Shown: piece after piece, positions 9,287-21,385 of the stretch
Layout of the letters: every line of letters begins with the position of its first letter
Position numbering within the stretch: position 1 is the stretch's first letter
DNA from: Gracilibacillus salitolerans
GTDB taxonomy: Bacteria; Bacillota; Bacilli; Bacillales; Amphibacillaceae
DNA: 64,000 nucleotides
Assembly (NCBI RefSeq): GCF_009650095.1
Contig: NZ_CP045915.1
Span: 4,588,001-4,652,000, forward strand
Reading direction: 5' to 3'
The notes under the pieces: model-generated
Told to the model about the DNA's origin: nothing
Seen by the model: the letters and a program-made list of their open reading frames with translations, nothing else
The model's database searches: none
Translations under genes and position numbers: made by a program

Positions 9287-10333
9287 ATGGAAGTAAAAAC
9301 AGATGTAGTCAAAGTACAAGACCAGCAATGGAAAGAGTTTACTTTAATCAATGATAATGGAATGGCTGTTTCCATTCTTGATTTTGGTGGTATCATTACC
9401 AAGATCCTTGCACCAGATCGTGATGGAAAGTTGGAAAATGTCGTCATTGGTTTTGAAAACTATGAAGATTACCTTGAAAATCCTGGGTTTTTTGGCGCAT
9501 TGGTCGGTCGTGTAGCTGGGCGTATTGAAAAGGCACAGTTTGAAGTGGATGGTAAGACTTATACACTACCAAAAAATGAAGGAGAACATCACTTGCACGG
9601 TGGTGAGCCAGGATTTCATAAATCGATCTGGAAGGTTGTTCCTTTTGAAAATAATGATGAAGTAGGATTAACATTGACACTGCAAAGTGAAGATAGTGAG
9701 AATGGTTATCCTGGAAACCTTCGCATGACGGTAACGTATACCTTGAATAATGACAATGCATTTACTATTACCTATGAAGGTGTATCTGATCAAAAAACCG
9801 TTTTAACAAGTACCAACCATTCTTATTTTAACCTTAGCGGTAATTTGCAATCAGATATTACAGATCACGAGATTACTTTAGACAGCAGTAAATTCGTCGA
9901 GTTAGATGAAGAATTAATTCCAACTGGTAATATTTTAGATGTAGATGATACGGTTTATGATTTCCGTAACGGCCGGTTAATGAAAGACGGCGTTACATCA
10001 GATTATAAGCAGAATCTTGTGGCGAATCATGGCTATGATCATTATTTTATCTTTGATCACTCCAAACAGGAAAGTGCTACAGTGCGAGAGAAAGAAAGTG
10101 GTCGCCAATTAACGGTTATTACCGACCAGCCTGGTGTTGTCATGTATACATCTAATAACCTGCCTGAGGGATTAGCGTTACGTGAACGAGAATCGGTAAG
10201 ATATTTAGGCCTATGTCTCGAAACACAAGGTTCACCTGCATCGATTCATCATGAAGGCTTTCCGTCTGTCTGGTTAGATAAAGATGAAAAATATTTTGCC
10301 AAAACTACTTTTATTTTTGATATAATAGAATAA
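9287..10333 (+). CDS. galM: Aldose 1-epimerase (galactose mutarotase)
   Basis: Converts beta-D-galactose to the alpha anomer used by GalK. It is 348 aa, the family length. Family motifs: HLHGGEPGFHKSIW (His catalytic region), TSTNHSYFNLSG (second His), and LCLETQGSPASIHHEGFPS, which contains the catalytic Glu. Last gene of the galE-galT-galM operon and followed by a clear intrinsic terminator. Confidence 0.96.
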   Translation: MEVKTDVVKVQDQQWKEFTLINDNGMAVSILDFGGIITKILAPDRDGKLENVVIGFENYEDYLENPGFFGALVGRVAGRIEKAQFEVDGKTYTLPKNEGEHHLHGGEPGFHKSIWKVVPFENNDEVGLTLTLQSEDSENGYPGNLRMTVTYTLNNDNAFTITYEGVSDQKTVLTSTNHSYFNLSGNLQSDITDHEITLDSSKFVELDEELIPTGNILDVDDTVYDFRNGRLMKDGVTSDYKQNLVANHGYDHYFIFDHSKQESATVREKESGRQLTVITDQPGVVMYTSNNLPEGLALRERESVRYLGLCLETQGSPASIHHEGFPSVWLDKDEKYFAKTTFIFDIIE

Positions 10334-10335
10334 GG

Positions 10336-10373
10336 AAAAAGACACTCTTTTACCTAGGAGAGTGTCTTTTTTA
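10336..10373 (+). terminator. Intrinsic terminator of the gal operon
   Basis: Perfect hairpin AAAAAGACACTCT / AGAGTGTCTTTTT with a 10-base loop and a following T-run, immediately after galM. Confidence 0.9.
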
Positions 10374-10380
10374 CGCTTTT

Positions 10381-10426
10381 TTCAATATATAGTATAATAT
10401 ATTTCCACAAACACTATATATTGATA
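10381..10426. promoter_or_regulatory. Tandem NrdR boxes upstream of nrdJ
   Basis: TTCAATATATAGTATA (10381-10396) and ACACTATATATTGATA (10411-10426) resemble the NrdR consensus ACACWATATATWGTGT in opposite orientations. Their start-to-start spacing is 30 bp, about three helical turns, as expected for cooperative NrdR binding. A TATAAT hexamer (10449-10454) lies downstream. Repression of nrdJ by NrdR when dNTPs are plentiful is the likely meaning. Confidence 0.75.
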
Positions 10427-10509
10427 ATATGTACCCATTCTGATACGATATAATAGATTTAATTAGCTATTATTTTTTCACCTATATAGATAAAGGAGGC
10501 TACTACCCA

Positions 10510-11304
10510 ATGCAATCAGCGAAAGACCGGTCATTGGCAATTAATGTCGAACAGCTGAATGAGGATATTAAAGACTTCCCACAAGTTCACCCAATTACAC
10601 CTGACATGAATACAACACATAAAGGTGTATCACGACTTGTTATGCTGGACCGATATGCATTCAAAGACACAGAAAAAAAGACATTAAAAAAAGGGGACTT
10701 TGTCGTCTTAACGATTAAAGAGGACCCAAAATTCCCTGCAAGAGGTACTGGTTTTATTTTAGAAATTGATGATACAAACCGCAAAGCTCGTATTCAAGTA
10801 GATAATGATTATGTTCATGTATTAGAAAAAGATGAAGAACGTGAAACTGGTGTGATTAAACGTTCTTTGAGCATTATCGATAAACCGTTAGAAGTATATT
10901 ACGAACAAATTGCAAAACGTAATGCAACAGGTCTTGCGGAAGTAGAAACAACAAAAGAGAAACAAAATGAATCGTTTGAACAGTTCTATCAGGAACTGTC
11001 CAGCTTAAACTTTGTTCCAGCAGGTCGTGTCCTTTACGGAGCAGGGTCTCACACAGATGTAACGTATTTCAATTGCTATGTAATGCCTTTTGTAAGAGAT
11101 TCTCGAGAAGGTATCAGTGATCATCGTAAACAAGTAATGGAGATCATGTCCCGCGGTGGTGGTGTTGGTACCAACGGATCAACCCTTCGTCCTCGAAACG
11201 CGTTAGCAAGGGGTGTTAATGGTAAATCATCTGGCTCTGTCTCTTGGCTGGACGATATCGCCAAATTAACACACCTTGTTGAGCAAGGAGGATCAAGACG
11301 TGGT
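10510..11304 (+). CDS. nrdJ: Class II (B12-dependent) ribonucleotide reductase, exon 1
   Basis: N-terminal 265 codons of adenosylcobalamin-dependent ribonucleotide reductase, which reduces ribonucleotides to deoxyribonucleotides. This exon contains YFNCYVMP with a conserved catalytic-region Cys, and SRGGGVGTNGSTLRPR. It ends in GGSRRG at 11304. The uninterrupted reading frame continues into the intron and stops at 11338-11340, giving an aberrant tail if unspliced. Joining to exon 2 restores the family motif GGSRRGAQMIML without loss of frame and gives 852 aa in total, the normal length. GGAGG lies upstream of the ATG. Confidence 0.93.
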
Positions 11305-11620
11305 ATATTTGAGTGCCTCGTCTATAAAAAAACCTCGTGAATTGCTGGGAACTCTTTAAAACTTGTTGGCTACAACGTAATCGGAAACGGTAAACGTGAA
11401 AGCTCAAAAACAACAAGTCGATAAAGACAATCAGCAGCCAAGCTCCTGTGAAATGGAGAAGGTTCAACGACCATCAAAACCACACGTTTTTCGTGGAAGG
11501 GAGTAGAGTAGGAAGCAAGTGCTTCCGAAGTGCGAGGGTATCTATAGATACAAGATATGGTCTGAACTCTAGGGTGACCTAGAGAGTTGATGTAACGAAT
11601 CAACGCAACATTATTATATG
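11305..11620 (+). ncRNA. Group I self-splicing intron in nrdJ
   Basis: 316 nt without an internal protein gene. P1: exon 3' end AGACGUGGU pairs with the guide sequence GCCUCGUCU (11315-11323), with the diagnostic U.G wobble at the 5' splice site (11304/11315) and one U/U mismatch. P10: the 3' exon start GCUCAAAU pairs with AUUUGAGU (11307-11314), directly beside the guide. Conserved core: P (AATTGCTGGGAACT, about 11340-11353), Q (AATCAGCAGCCAAGC, 11429-11443), R (GGTTCAACGACCA, 11461-11473) and S (AAGATATGGTCT, 11552-11563). The intron ends with the required G at 11620. The Q sequence resembles that of the phage T4 td intron as I remember it, suggesting an IA-like subgroup. Confidence 0.94.
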
Positions 11621-13384
11621 GCTCAAATGATTATGTTAAACGATTGGCATCCTGATGTGCTTGAATTCATCATCTCGAAGATGCAAAACCCAAGAATATT
11701 ACGTTATTTGATTGAAAATACCGAAGATGAAACGATTCAGCAATTAGCTAGTGACAAATTGAACTTCACACCACTCTCTACTGACGATGTACAACTATAC
11801 CAAGGTGTTGTCAATTTTAAAAATATGCCTGGTCAAGGTGGCTTCACCGATGCCAATATTGAAAAAGCAGAAGCAGAATTACGTGATGGTGGTTCCTATT
11901 CTGTTCACAACCCTGACTTTTTAACAGGTGCGAATATTTCTGTTTGTATTACCGATGAATTTATGGAAGCTGTAGAGCAAGACCTTGATTACGAATTACG
12001 CTTCCCTGATGTCGAGAATTATACTGCAGAAGAAATGGAACACTACAACAAGCATTGGCACGAAGTTGGCGATGTTAGAGAGTGGGAAAAATTGGGTTTC
12101 GGTGTGAAAGTATATAAACACATCAAAGCAAAAGAATTATGGGACTTGATTAACGTCTGTGCCACTTATTCTGCTGAACCAGGTATTTTCTTCATTGATA
12201 ATGCCAATAAGAAAACAAACGCAACTGCTTATGGACAAAAAGTAGTAGCGACAAACCCATGTGGGGAACAACCTCTCGCTCCGTTTTCTGTCTGCAATTT
12301 AGCAGCCGTTAACTTAGCAAATGTAGCTGATAAAGAGAAAAAAGCACCCGACTTTGATAAATTAAAACAAACGGTCGAAATTGGTGTGCGCATGCAAGAT
12401 AATGTCATTGATTCAACCCCTTATTTCCTAGAAGAAAATCGTGTACAAGCTCTAGGTGAACGCCGTGTAGGTTTAGGTGTCATGGGTCTTCATGACTTAC
12501 TGATTTATTGTGAATCAGAGTACGGCTCAAAAGAAGGTAATGAATTAGTAGATCAAATTTTCGAAACGATTGCGACAACCGCTTATCGTACATCGATTGA
12601 ATTAGCAAAAGAAAAAGGTAGCTTCCCATTCTTAATTGGTGAGACAGAAGAAGAAACACGAAGCTTACGTGAAAACTTTATCTCAACTGGTTATATGCAA
12701 GATATGCCGGAAGATATTCGTGAAGGTGTTCTAAAGTACGGTATTCGCAACTCACACTTATTAACCGTGGCGCCAACAGGTTCAACAGGTACGATGGTTG
12801 GTGTTTCTACTGGACTTGAACCTTACTTCTCTTTCACCTACTATCGAAGCGGAAGATTAGGTAAATTCATCGAAGTAAAAGCAGATATTGTTCAAGAATA
12901 TTTAGACAACAATCCAGATCAAGATTCTGATCATTTACCTAAATGGTTTGTAACAGCAATGAGTTTAGCACCAGAGGCACACGCCGATACACAATGTGTG
13001 ATTCAGCGTTGGGTAGACAGCTCTATTTCCAAGACTGTTAATGCACCGAAAGGATATAAAGTCGAACAAGTAGAGCAAGTTTATCGTCGTTTATATCGTG
13101 GTGGCGCAAAAGGTGGTACAGTTTATGTTGACGGAAGCCGTGATTCCCAAGTCTTAACACTAAAAGCAGAGGAAAATAACTTCTCAGAACAAACCGAACT
13201 ATTTGAAGATGAAGAAAAGAAAGTTGTTATCGTTGATACAGTAAACGAATTAGACAAAACAGACATGTCAGTCGGCTCGGAAGTTGGCGATACATGCCCT
13301 GTCTGCCGTAAAGGTAGCGTCGAAGATATCGGTGGCTGTAACACATGTACAAACTGTGGTGCACAACTTAAATGTGGATTGTAA
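11621..13384 (+). CDS. nrdJ: Class II ribonucleotide reductase, exon 2
   Basis: C-terminal 587 residues of the split nrdJ product, starting with AQMIML. Family motifs: NPCGEQPLAPFSVCNL with an active-site Cys, RRVGLGVMGLHDLL, and the phosphate-binding APTGSTGTMVGVSTGLEP. The C-terminus is a Cys-rich zinc-ribbon-like region (CPVC, CNTCTNCG, CGL) expected to hold the dithiol that re-reduces the active site. There is no convincing ribosome binding site just before 11618, and the true upstream exon lies in the same frame, so this is not an independent gene. A strong hairpin follows the stop. Confidence 0.93.
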   Translation, partial: AQMIMLNDWHPDVLEFIISKMQNPRILRYLIENTEDETIQQLASDKLNFTPLSTDDVQLYQGVVNFKNMPGQGGFTDANIEKAEAELRDGGSYSVHNPDFLTGANISVCITDEFMEAVEQDLDYELRFPDVENYTAEEMEHYNKHWHEVGDVREWEKLGFGVKVYKHIKAKELWDLINVCATYSAEPGIFFIDNANKKTNATAYGQKVVATNPCGEQPLAPFSVCNLAAVNLANVADKEKKAPDFDKLKQTVEIGVRMQDNVIDSTPYFLEENRVQALGERRVGLGVMGLHDLLIYCESEYGSKEGNELVDQIFETIATTAYRTSIELAKEKGSFPFLIGETEEETRSLRENFISTGYMQDMPEDIREGVLKYGIRNSHLLTVAPTGSTGTMVGVSTGLEPYFSFTYYRSGRLGKFIEVKADIVQEYLDNNPDQDSDHLPKWFVTAMSLAPEAHADTQCVIQRWVDSSISKTVNAPKGYKVEQVEQVYRRLYRGGAKGGTVYVDGSRDSQVLTLKAEENNFSEQTELFEDEEKKVVIVDTVNELDKTDMSVGSEVGDTCPVCRKGSVEDIGGCNTCTNCGAQLKCGL

Positions 13385-13389
13385 ATATG

Positions 13390-13418
13390 AAACCCGCTTC
13401 GATCTGAAGCGGGTTTTT
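13390..13418. terminator. Terminator between convergent nrdJ and lacZ
   Basis: AAACCCGCTTC / GAAGCGGGTTTTT, a GC-rich 11-bp stem with loop GATCT and a T-run on the plus strand. It terminates nrdJ and may also serve lacZ in the other direction. Confidence 0.9.
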
Positions 13419-13422
13419 GTGT

Positions 13423-13479
13423 AAGTGTCCAATAAACTTTAAAAAGTGTCCAATAAATCTCTAAAAGTGTCCAGCAAAT
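13423..13479. repeat. Three-copy tandem repeat at the lacZ 3' end
   Basis: Three imperfect copies of AAGTGTCCAATAAAnnTTAAA, each about 20 bp, run from the nrdJ terminator to the lacZ stop codon. The copies differ at one to several positions. No coding role is visible. Confidence 0.75.
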
Positions 13480-16620
<3,141 letters not shown>

Positions 16621-17244
16621 CTAAACTCTTGCTACAAATTGTTCTGCTCTTTGTTTTAACGCTTGTAAATCCTCTTTAGAGTAAGTCTGTTGTTTCTTTA
16701 CCAAGGAACTGCCCAGTCCTGCTGCCACGGCTCCTACCTGAAAATAATCAGATATATTATCAAGATTTACTCCACCTGTCGGCATTAATGGAATATGTGG
16801 TAAAGGCCCTTTTATATCCTTGATATAGGTTGGTCCTAATATAGTAGCTGGAAAGACTTTGATGAGATCAGCACCATTCTCATAGGCTGTTAAAATCTCT
16901 GTTGGAGTCATCGCTCCGGGAATGCTGACAACGCCATACCTTTTGGTTAGCTTAATCGTGTCTATGTCAACGGTCGGAGAAAAGATGAATTGGGAACCGG
17001 CCATTATTGCCGCCCGAGCTGTCTCCGCATCCAATACGGTTCCGGCACCAACTATCATTTCTCCTTCAAATTCTTTTCTTACCTGCTCTATCGCTCTCCA
17101 TACATTAGGCGTATCAACCGTAATCTCTAAAGTTCGTATCCCCCCCTGATGTAGCGCATCTGCCACATCAAGAATATGCTCCGGTGGTACACCGCGAATA
17201 ATCGCAACTAATTTATGCTGATAAATGTTTTGCAATATCTCCAT
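16621..17244 (-). CDS. dgoA: 2-dehydro-3-deoxy-6-phosphogalactonate/gluconate aldolase
   Basis: Class I aldolase of the KDPG/KDPGal family (207 aa), expected to split KDPGal into pyruvate and glyceraldehyde-3-phosphate. Family features: an E in the RTLEITVD strand, the schiff-base Lys in ADLIKVFPA, and LMPTGGVNLDN at the phosphate site. Neighbouring dgoD and kdgK favour the galacto substrate, though the family is often promiscuous between galacto and gluco forms. Starts at ATG with GGGAG upstream. Confidence 0.9.
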   Translation of the reverse strand: MEILQNIYQHKLVAIIRGVPPEHILDVADALHQGGIRTLEITVDTPNVWRAIEQVRKEFEGEMIVGAGTVLDAETARAAIMAGSQFIFSPTVDIDTIKLTKRYGVVSIPGAMTPTEILTAYENGADLIKVFPATILGPTYIKDIKGPLPHIPLMPTGGVNLDNISDYFQVGAVAAGLGSSLVKKQQTYSKEDLQALKQRAEQFVARV

Positions 17245-17265
17245 AGAAAGTGAACTCCCTTCGTA

Positions 17266-18219
17266 TTACCTACTGACATCTTCTTTTGTATCCTGAACAA
17301 ATCGTTCCATTTCTTCGATTTCCGGCAATCCTTCCACATCACCATTCACCATGGTAACCATGGCACCTACAGCATTCGCTCTTGCTATCGCTTTTTCGAG
17401 TGAAAGTTCTTCGAGTAATCCGGAAATCACCCCTGCAGCAAATCCATCCCCCGCACCAATTGGATCAACGACTCGATCGATCTGATAGCTAGGTACAAAT
17501 CCATGCTCCTCTTTTGTAAAATAGGATGCCCCTTTACTGCCTTCTTTAAGGATGACGACTTCGGCACCATTTCCGATAAAAAGACTTGCGTAGCGATCAC
17601 GTTCATGCTCACCAAACAAATATTTTGCTTCACTTACTCCAGGCAAAACAATATCCGCTTCCGCCGCAATTTCTAATAACACTCGTTTCGCCTTTTCTTT
17701 AGATTCCCATAATTTTTCGCGAATATTTGGATCAAATATAATGGTTACATTATGTTTTTTGGCGTATTCTATCGCTTGCTTAACTGCTTGGTAGCAGCTT
17801 TCGCTTAGAGCAGGCGTAATACCGGTTACATGAAGATATTTAGCACCCGCAATATAGTCTTCCTCTATATCCATCGGGCCTAATTTACTGGCCGCAGATC
17901 CCGCTCGATAGTAATAGACACGCACGTCTTGCTCACTTCGTAATTCTTTGAAATAGAGGCCTGTCTGTGCTTGCGAATCTGTTTTCACCTGAGAAATGTC
18001 TACTCCTTCACCACGGACAAATGAGACTAGCGCTTTTCCTAATTCATCATCACCAACTCGACTTATCCATCCAGCCTTAAAACCAAAACGCGTGACACCA
18101 ATTGCTACATTTGTTTCTGCACCAGCAAATTTTCTGGAAAACTGGGATGCATATCTCATTTTTCCCGTAGTATCAGGTGTAAATAACGCCATCGTTTCTC
18201 CAATTGTTACGACATCCAT
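17266..18219 (-). CDS. kdgK: 2-keto-3-deoxy-galactonate/gluconate kinase, PfkB family
   Basis: Phosphorylates 2-keto-3-deoxy sugar acids with ATP. A 317-aa ribokinase-fold protein with N-terminal GETMALFTPD, an Ala-Gly-rich AGAETNVAIG substrate loop, and the PfkB C-terminal signature DPIGAGDGFAAGVISGLL containing the catalytic Asp. Preceded by AAGGAGGG. In this operon the substrate is probably 2-keto-3-deoxygalactonate. By sequence it is KdgK-like rather than the ASKHA-fold DgoK of E. coli. Confidence 0.9.
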   Translation of the reverse strand: MDVVTIGETMALFTPDTTGKMRYASQFSRKFAGAETNVAIGVTRFGFKAGWISRVGDDELGKALVSFVRGEGVDISQVKTDSQAQTGLYFKELRSEQDVRVYYYRAGSAASKLGPMDIEEDYIAGAKYLHVTGITPALSESCYQAVKQAIEYAKKHNVTIIFDPNIREKLWESKEKAKRVLLEIAAEADIVLPGVSEAKYLFGEHERDRYASLFIGNGAEVVILKEGSKGASYFTKEEHGFVPSYQIDRVVDPIGAGDGFAAGVISGLLEELSLEKAIARANAVGAMVTMVNGDVEGLPEIEEMERFVQDTKEDVSR

Positions 18220-18231
18220 CGGAATCCCTCC

Positions 18232-19380
18232 TTACCATTCTGCAACGGTTCCATCTTGGTGGCGCCAGACAGGATTTCGCCATCTGTGTCCTTCTTTTGC
18301 CATCTCTTTTACTTTATCTTCATTGATATCAATACCTAAACCTGGACCTTGAGGAATTTTGACATGACCATCTTTGTATTCAAATACTGATTTATCTGTA
18401 ATATAGTCTAATAAGTCATTTCCTTTATTATAGTGAATCCCTAAGCTTTGCTCTTGAATAAATGCGTTATGAGCGGTTGCGTCCATTTGTAAACAAGCAG
18501 CTAAAGCGATCGGACCTAATGGACAGTGTGGGGCAACAGCAATATCATACGCTTCTGCCATCGAAGCAATTTTTTTCACTTCGGTAATCCCACCTGCATG
18601 GGATAGATCCGGTTGAATAATATCGGCATAGCCAGATTCGAATAATGGCTTGAAATCCCAACGAGAATACATCCGTTCACCAGTCGCAATCGGAATACTT
18701 GTATGCTTCGTTATTTCCGCTAAAGCTTCATTATTTTCAGGTAAAACTGGCTCTTCGATAAACATCGGACGGAATGGTTCCAATTCTTTTGCTAATATTT
18801 TAGCCATGGGTTTGTGAACCCTTCCATGAAAATCAATTCCAATACCGATATAATCACCAACTGCTTCACGTACAGATGCAATTCGTTCGACAACATTATC
18901 AATTTTTTCATAGCTATCAACATATTGCAGTTCTTCTGTTCCATTCATTTTTACCGCGGTAAAACCGGCCTCTACTACTTTTTTGGCAGCTGCTCCAACA
19001 TCACTAGGCCGATCGCCGCCAATCCAGGAATACACTCGAATCGATTCGCGACAAGCCCCGCCTAGCAGTTGATAAACAGGGGCATCAAAGTACTTCCCTT
19101 TAATATCCCAAAGTGCTTGATCAAGACCAGCAATTGCACTCATTAAAATCGGACCTCCACGGTAAAAACCAGCACGATACATCACATTCCAGTGATCCTC
19201 AATTTTTAGAGGGTCCTGCCCTATTAAAAAATCAGCCAGTTCATGAACTGCTGCTTCAACAGTGGCTGCTTTTCCTTCTACAACTGGCTCTCCCCAACCC
19301 GTAATACCTTGATCCGTTTCTATTTTCACAAAACACCATCTTGGCGCTACAACAAATGTTTCGATATTGATTACTTTCAT
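18232..19380 (-). CDS. dgoD: D-galactonate dehydratase
   Basis: Enolase-superfamily enzyme converting D-galactonate to 2-keto-3-deoxygalactonate. The chosen start (MKVINIE) gives 382 aa, the length I recall for E. coli DgoD, and the N-terminus [33 protein letters not shown]... follows that family closely (positions 12 onward). Metal ligands are visible in IGIDFHGR (Asp), MFIEEPV (Glu) and ATGERMY (Glu), with the catalytic His region at [14 protein letters not shown]. An in-frame GTG at 19392 is possible, but AAAGGTG about ten bases before ATG 19380 fits better. Second gene after iclR. Confidence 0.95.
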   Translation of the reverse strand: MKVINIETFVVAPRWCFVKIETDQGITGWGEPVVEGKAATVEAAVHELADFLIGQDPLKIEDHWNVMYRAGFYRGGPILMSAIAGLDQALWDIKGKYFDAPVYQLLGGACRESIRVYSWIGGDRPSDVGAAAKKVVEAGFTAVKMNGTEELQYVDSYEKIDNVVERIASVREAVGDYIGIGIDFHGRVHKPMAKILAKELEPFRPMFIEEPVLPENNEALAEITKHTSIPIATGERMYSRWDFKPLFESGYADIIQPDLSHAGGITEVKKIASMAEAYDIAVAPHCPLGPIALAACLQMDATAHNAFIQEQSLGIHYNKGNDLLDYITDKSVFEYKDGHVKIPQGPGLGIDINEDKVKEMAKEGHRWRNPVWRHQDGTVAEW

Positions 19381-19399
19381 CCTCCAACACACCTTTCCA

Positions 19400-20164
19400 T
19401 TATTTTTTGATATAACCTAATTTTGCAGATATATGTTTACTTTGATCTAAAATTGCTCGTGCTAAATCCCCTTTTACCCTTTCGTTTGTCACTCGATCAG
19501 CAGGTCCTGCAATACTAATGGCAGCAATCACATTACCATCATGATCATAAAGCGGTGCTGCAATACAGCGAATACCCTTTTCATGCTCCTGTTCATCAAT
19601 CACATAGCCTCTTTCTTTTATTGCCTTTAACTCTTTTTGCAGGTTAGCTTTATCGGTAATAGTGGTCTCGGTAAATTTAGGTAGTCCTTTTTCTTCAATT
19701 AAATGATCTAATTGCTCTTGTGTGAAGCCTAGGAGCAAGGCTTTTCCAACCCCTGTACAATGCATTAAAGCTCTTCTTCCAATTTGCGAATACATCCTTA
19801 ATGTTTGATCGCTTTCCACCTTATCGATGTAAACGACTTCATTACTGTCATGAATACACAGGTGTACCACCTCACCCGAGCTTTTCGCTAAAGTATGTAA
19901 CGCTTCTTTAGCAACTGTTCTTATATCTAATTGATTTAATAAGGAACTGGCTAATACGAGGCATTGGATACCAAGCCGATAATGACCACTTTGCTCGTCT
20001 TGCTGCACATATCCTTTTGCACTTAATGTGCTTAAAAGGCGATGTACGGTGCTTTTTGCCAATTCTAAATCCTTCGATAACTTAGCTATACTCAAACCTT
20101 CTGGATATGCTGCTAATATTTCTAATATAGAAAGGGTTCGTTCTACAGATTGAACTTGGGACAT
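19400..20164 (-). CDS. IclR-family regulator of the galactonate operon
   Basis: 254-aa transcription factor. Residues about 1-65 form a winged helix ([30 protein letters not shown]); the remainder is the IclR effector-binding domain ([38 protein letters not shown]). It is the first gene of the transcript that continues into dgoD-kdgK-dgoA-lacZ and is followed by about 20 bp. The E. coli dgo regulator is GntR-type, so a different family has taken this role. The effector is probably galactonate or its keto-deoxy product, but this is inference. Confidence 0.92.
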   Translation of the reverse strand: MSQVQSVERTLSILEILAAYPEGLSIAKLSKDLELAKSTVHRLLSTLSAKGYVQQDEQSGHYRLGIQCLVLASSLLNQLDIRTVAKEALHTLAKSSGEVVHLCIHDSNEVVYIDKVESDQTLRMYSQIGRRALMHCTGVGKALLLGFTQEQLDHLIEEKGLPKFTETTITDKANLQKELKAIKERGYVIDEQEHEKGIRCIAAPLYDHDGNVIAAISIAGPADRVTNERVKGDLARAILDQSKHISAKLGYIKK

Positions 20165-20188
20165 AACTATTTCTCCTCACTCTTTTTG

Positions 20189-20273
20189 TTCCATAATACG
20201 GAATGTTATTCTTCTTTGTGGAATACCTTTATTTTACCTGTTTATTTATAGTTTAGTCAAGTGGTTATTCCAC
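20189..20273 (-). promoter_or_regulatory. dgo operon promoter with IclR-type operators
   Basis: On the minus strand TTGACT (20260-20255) and TAAAAT (20236-20231) form a promoter with an 18-bp spacer. Downstream, 20189-20203 is TTCCATAATACGGAA, a near-palindrome of the TTCC...GGAA type common among IclR targets. Further TTCC-bearing arms flank the promoter: GTGGAATA at 20218-20225 and GTGGTTATTCCAC at 20261-20273. Autoregulation by the IclR protein is the simplest reading. Confidence 0.6.
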
Positions 20274-20533
20274 CTGAGGTGAGATGCTGTTTATGGGATA
20301 TATCAGTTTTTTCCTTAGTGCGCGTTATGTTTAAGTGACATAGGAAAAACCATCGAGCCGGAGGAATTTGATAAAAGCAGAATCTGATGATTATATGCTA
20401 TACTAAAAAGTAAGCGGATTCATTTTCTGATCACATTAACAGCAGATGAATATTGCTTTACCAACCACGCCTTAATTTTTGAAGAGAAAGATGAAATGAA
20501 TGATTATCAATTTACTAAAAGAGTTGGTGGAAA

Positions 20534-21385
20534 ATGTACAACAGAAAAGTTAGATATGAGTACATTACGATGGAAGAATCTTTCCCTTTATTCGTGGAGA
20601 GTGTCGGCTATAACCCATATGAACAAGATTTTAATAGACCTGAGGGATATCCATACTATCACTGGCTGCAAACAGTTGAGGGCAATGGACAGTTTTCATT
20701 TCAAGGTCAAGATTATATCTTATCTAAAGGCAAGGGAATATTATTAAAGCCATATACACCTCATGTGTATTATTCATTAGGAAAAAAGTGGTCTACAATT
20801 TATATTACATTCGGAGGAAAATCGGCTGCATCTATTTTGGAAGCTTTAAATATGAAGCATTCTAGTATATATACAGAATTAGAAGATTTACAAGTAGAAA
20901 TAATGATGCAAGATATGCTACAGAAAATGGAGTCGGATTCCGAGTTTTCAAAGATCGATTTATCAATCTACCTGTATAATTTTCTACTAAAATTGAAAAA
21001 GTACGGAAAGATGAATAGCCAACCATCCTTATCCTATCTTTATGATAAAGTACGGAAAATTGTGGAGTGGCTTGAAGTTCATTATGCTGAGGATATTACC
21101 TTAGATGAAATGGCAAAGAAATTAAGTGTAAGCTCCCAATATTTAAACAAATTGTTTCAAAAAACGTTTCAAGTAAGTCCCTATACATTTTTAATCCAAC
21201 TGAGAATTAGAAAAGCAAAGGAAATATTGCTACAGACCCCTGAAGTACCAGTAAAAAATGTTGCTATCCTTGTTGGGTTTAATAATCTTAGTTACTTTAT
21301 TTCTACCTTTAAAAAGAGAGAAGGTATCACCCCTAAGAAATACAGAGATATGTACGGAAAAGAAAACAAGGTGACCGTGAAATAA
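20534..21385 (+). CDS. AraC-family regulator, paralogue 1
   Basis: 283-aa one-component regulator. The N-terminal half is a cupin-like sugar-sensing domain (GKGILLKPYTPHVYY); the C-terminal 100 residues hold two helix-turn-helix motifs (ITLDEMAKKLSVSSQYLNKLF, then NVAILVGFNNLSYFISTFKK). Closely related along its whole length to the protein at 33071-33910, with shared blocks such as GYNPYE.DFNRPEGYPYYHW. It lies upstream of the secreted galactanase on the same strand and is a likely activator of galactan genes. Confidence 0.9.
   Translation: MYNRKVRYEYITMEESFPLFVESVGYNPYEQDFNRPEGYPYYHWLQTVEGNGQFSFQGQDYILSKGKGILLKPYTPHVYYSLGKKWSTIYITFGGKSAASILEALNMKHSSIYTELEDLQVEIMMQDMLQKMESDSEFSKIDLSIYLYNFLLKLKKYGKMNSQPSLSYLYDKVRKIVEWLEVHYAEDITLDEMAKKLSVSSQYLNKLFQKTFQVSPYTFLIQLRIRKAKEILLQTPEVPVKNVAILVGFNNLSYFISTFKKREGITPKKYRDMYGKENKVTVK

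Noticed and set aside
10510..11340. A frameshifted or truncated nrdJ pseudogene
   Set aside because: The gap contains ordered group I intron elements and exact splice-site pairings, which a random lesion would not produce.
11618..13384. A separate gene starting with ATG at 11618
   Set aside because: The ATG is the end of the intron plus the first exon base context; no ribosome binding site precedes it, and joining 11304 to 11621 restores the conserved RNR motif.
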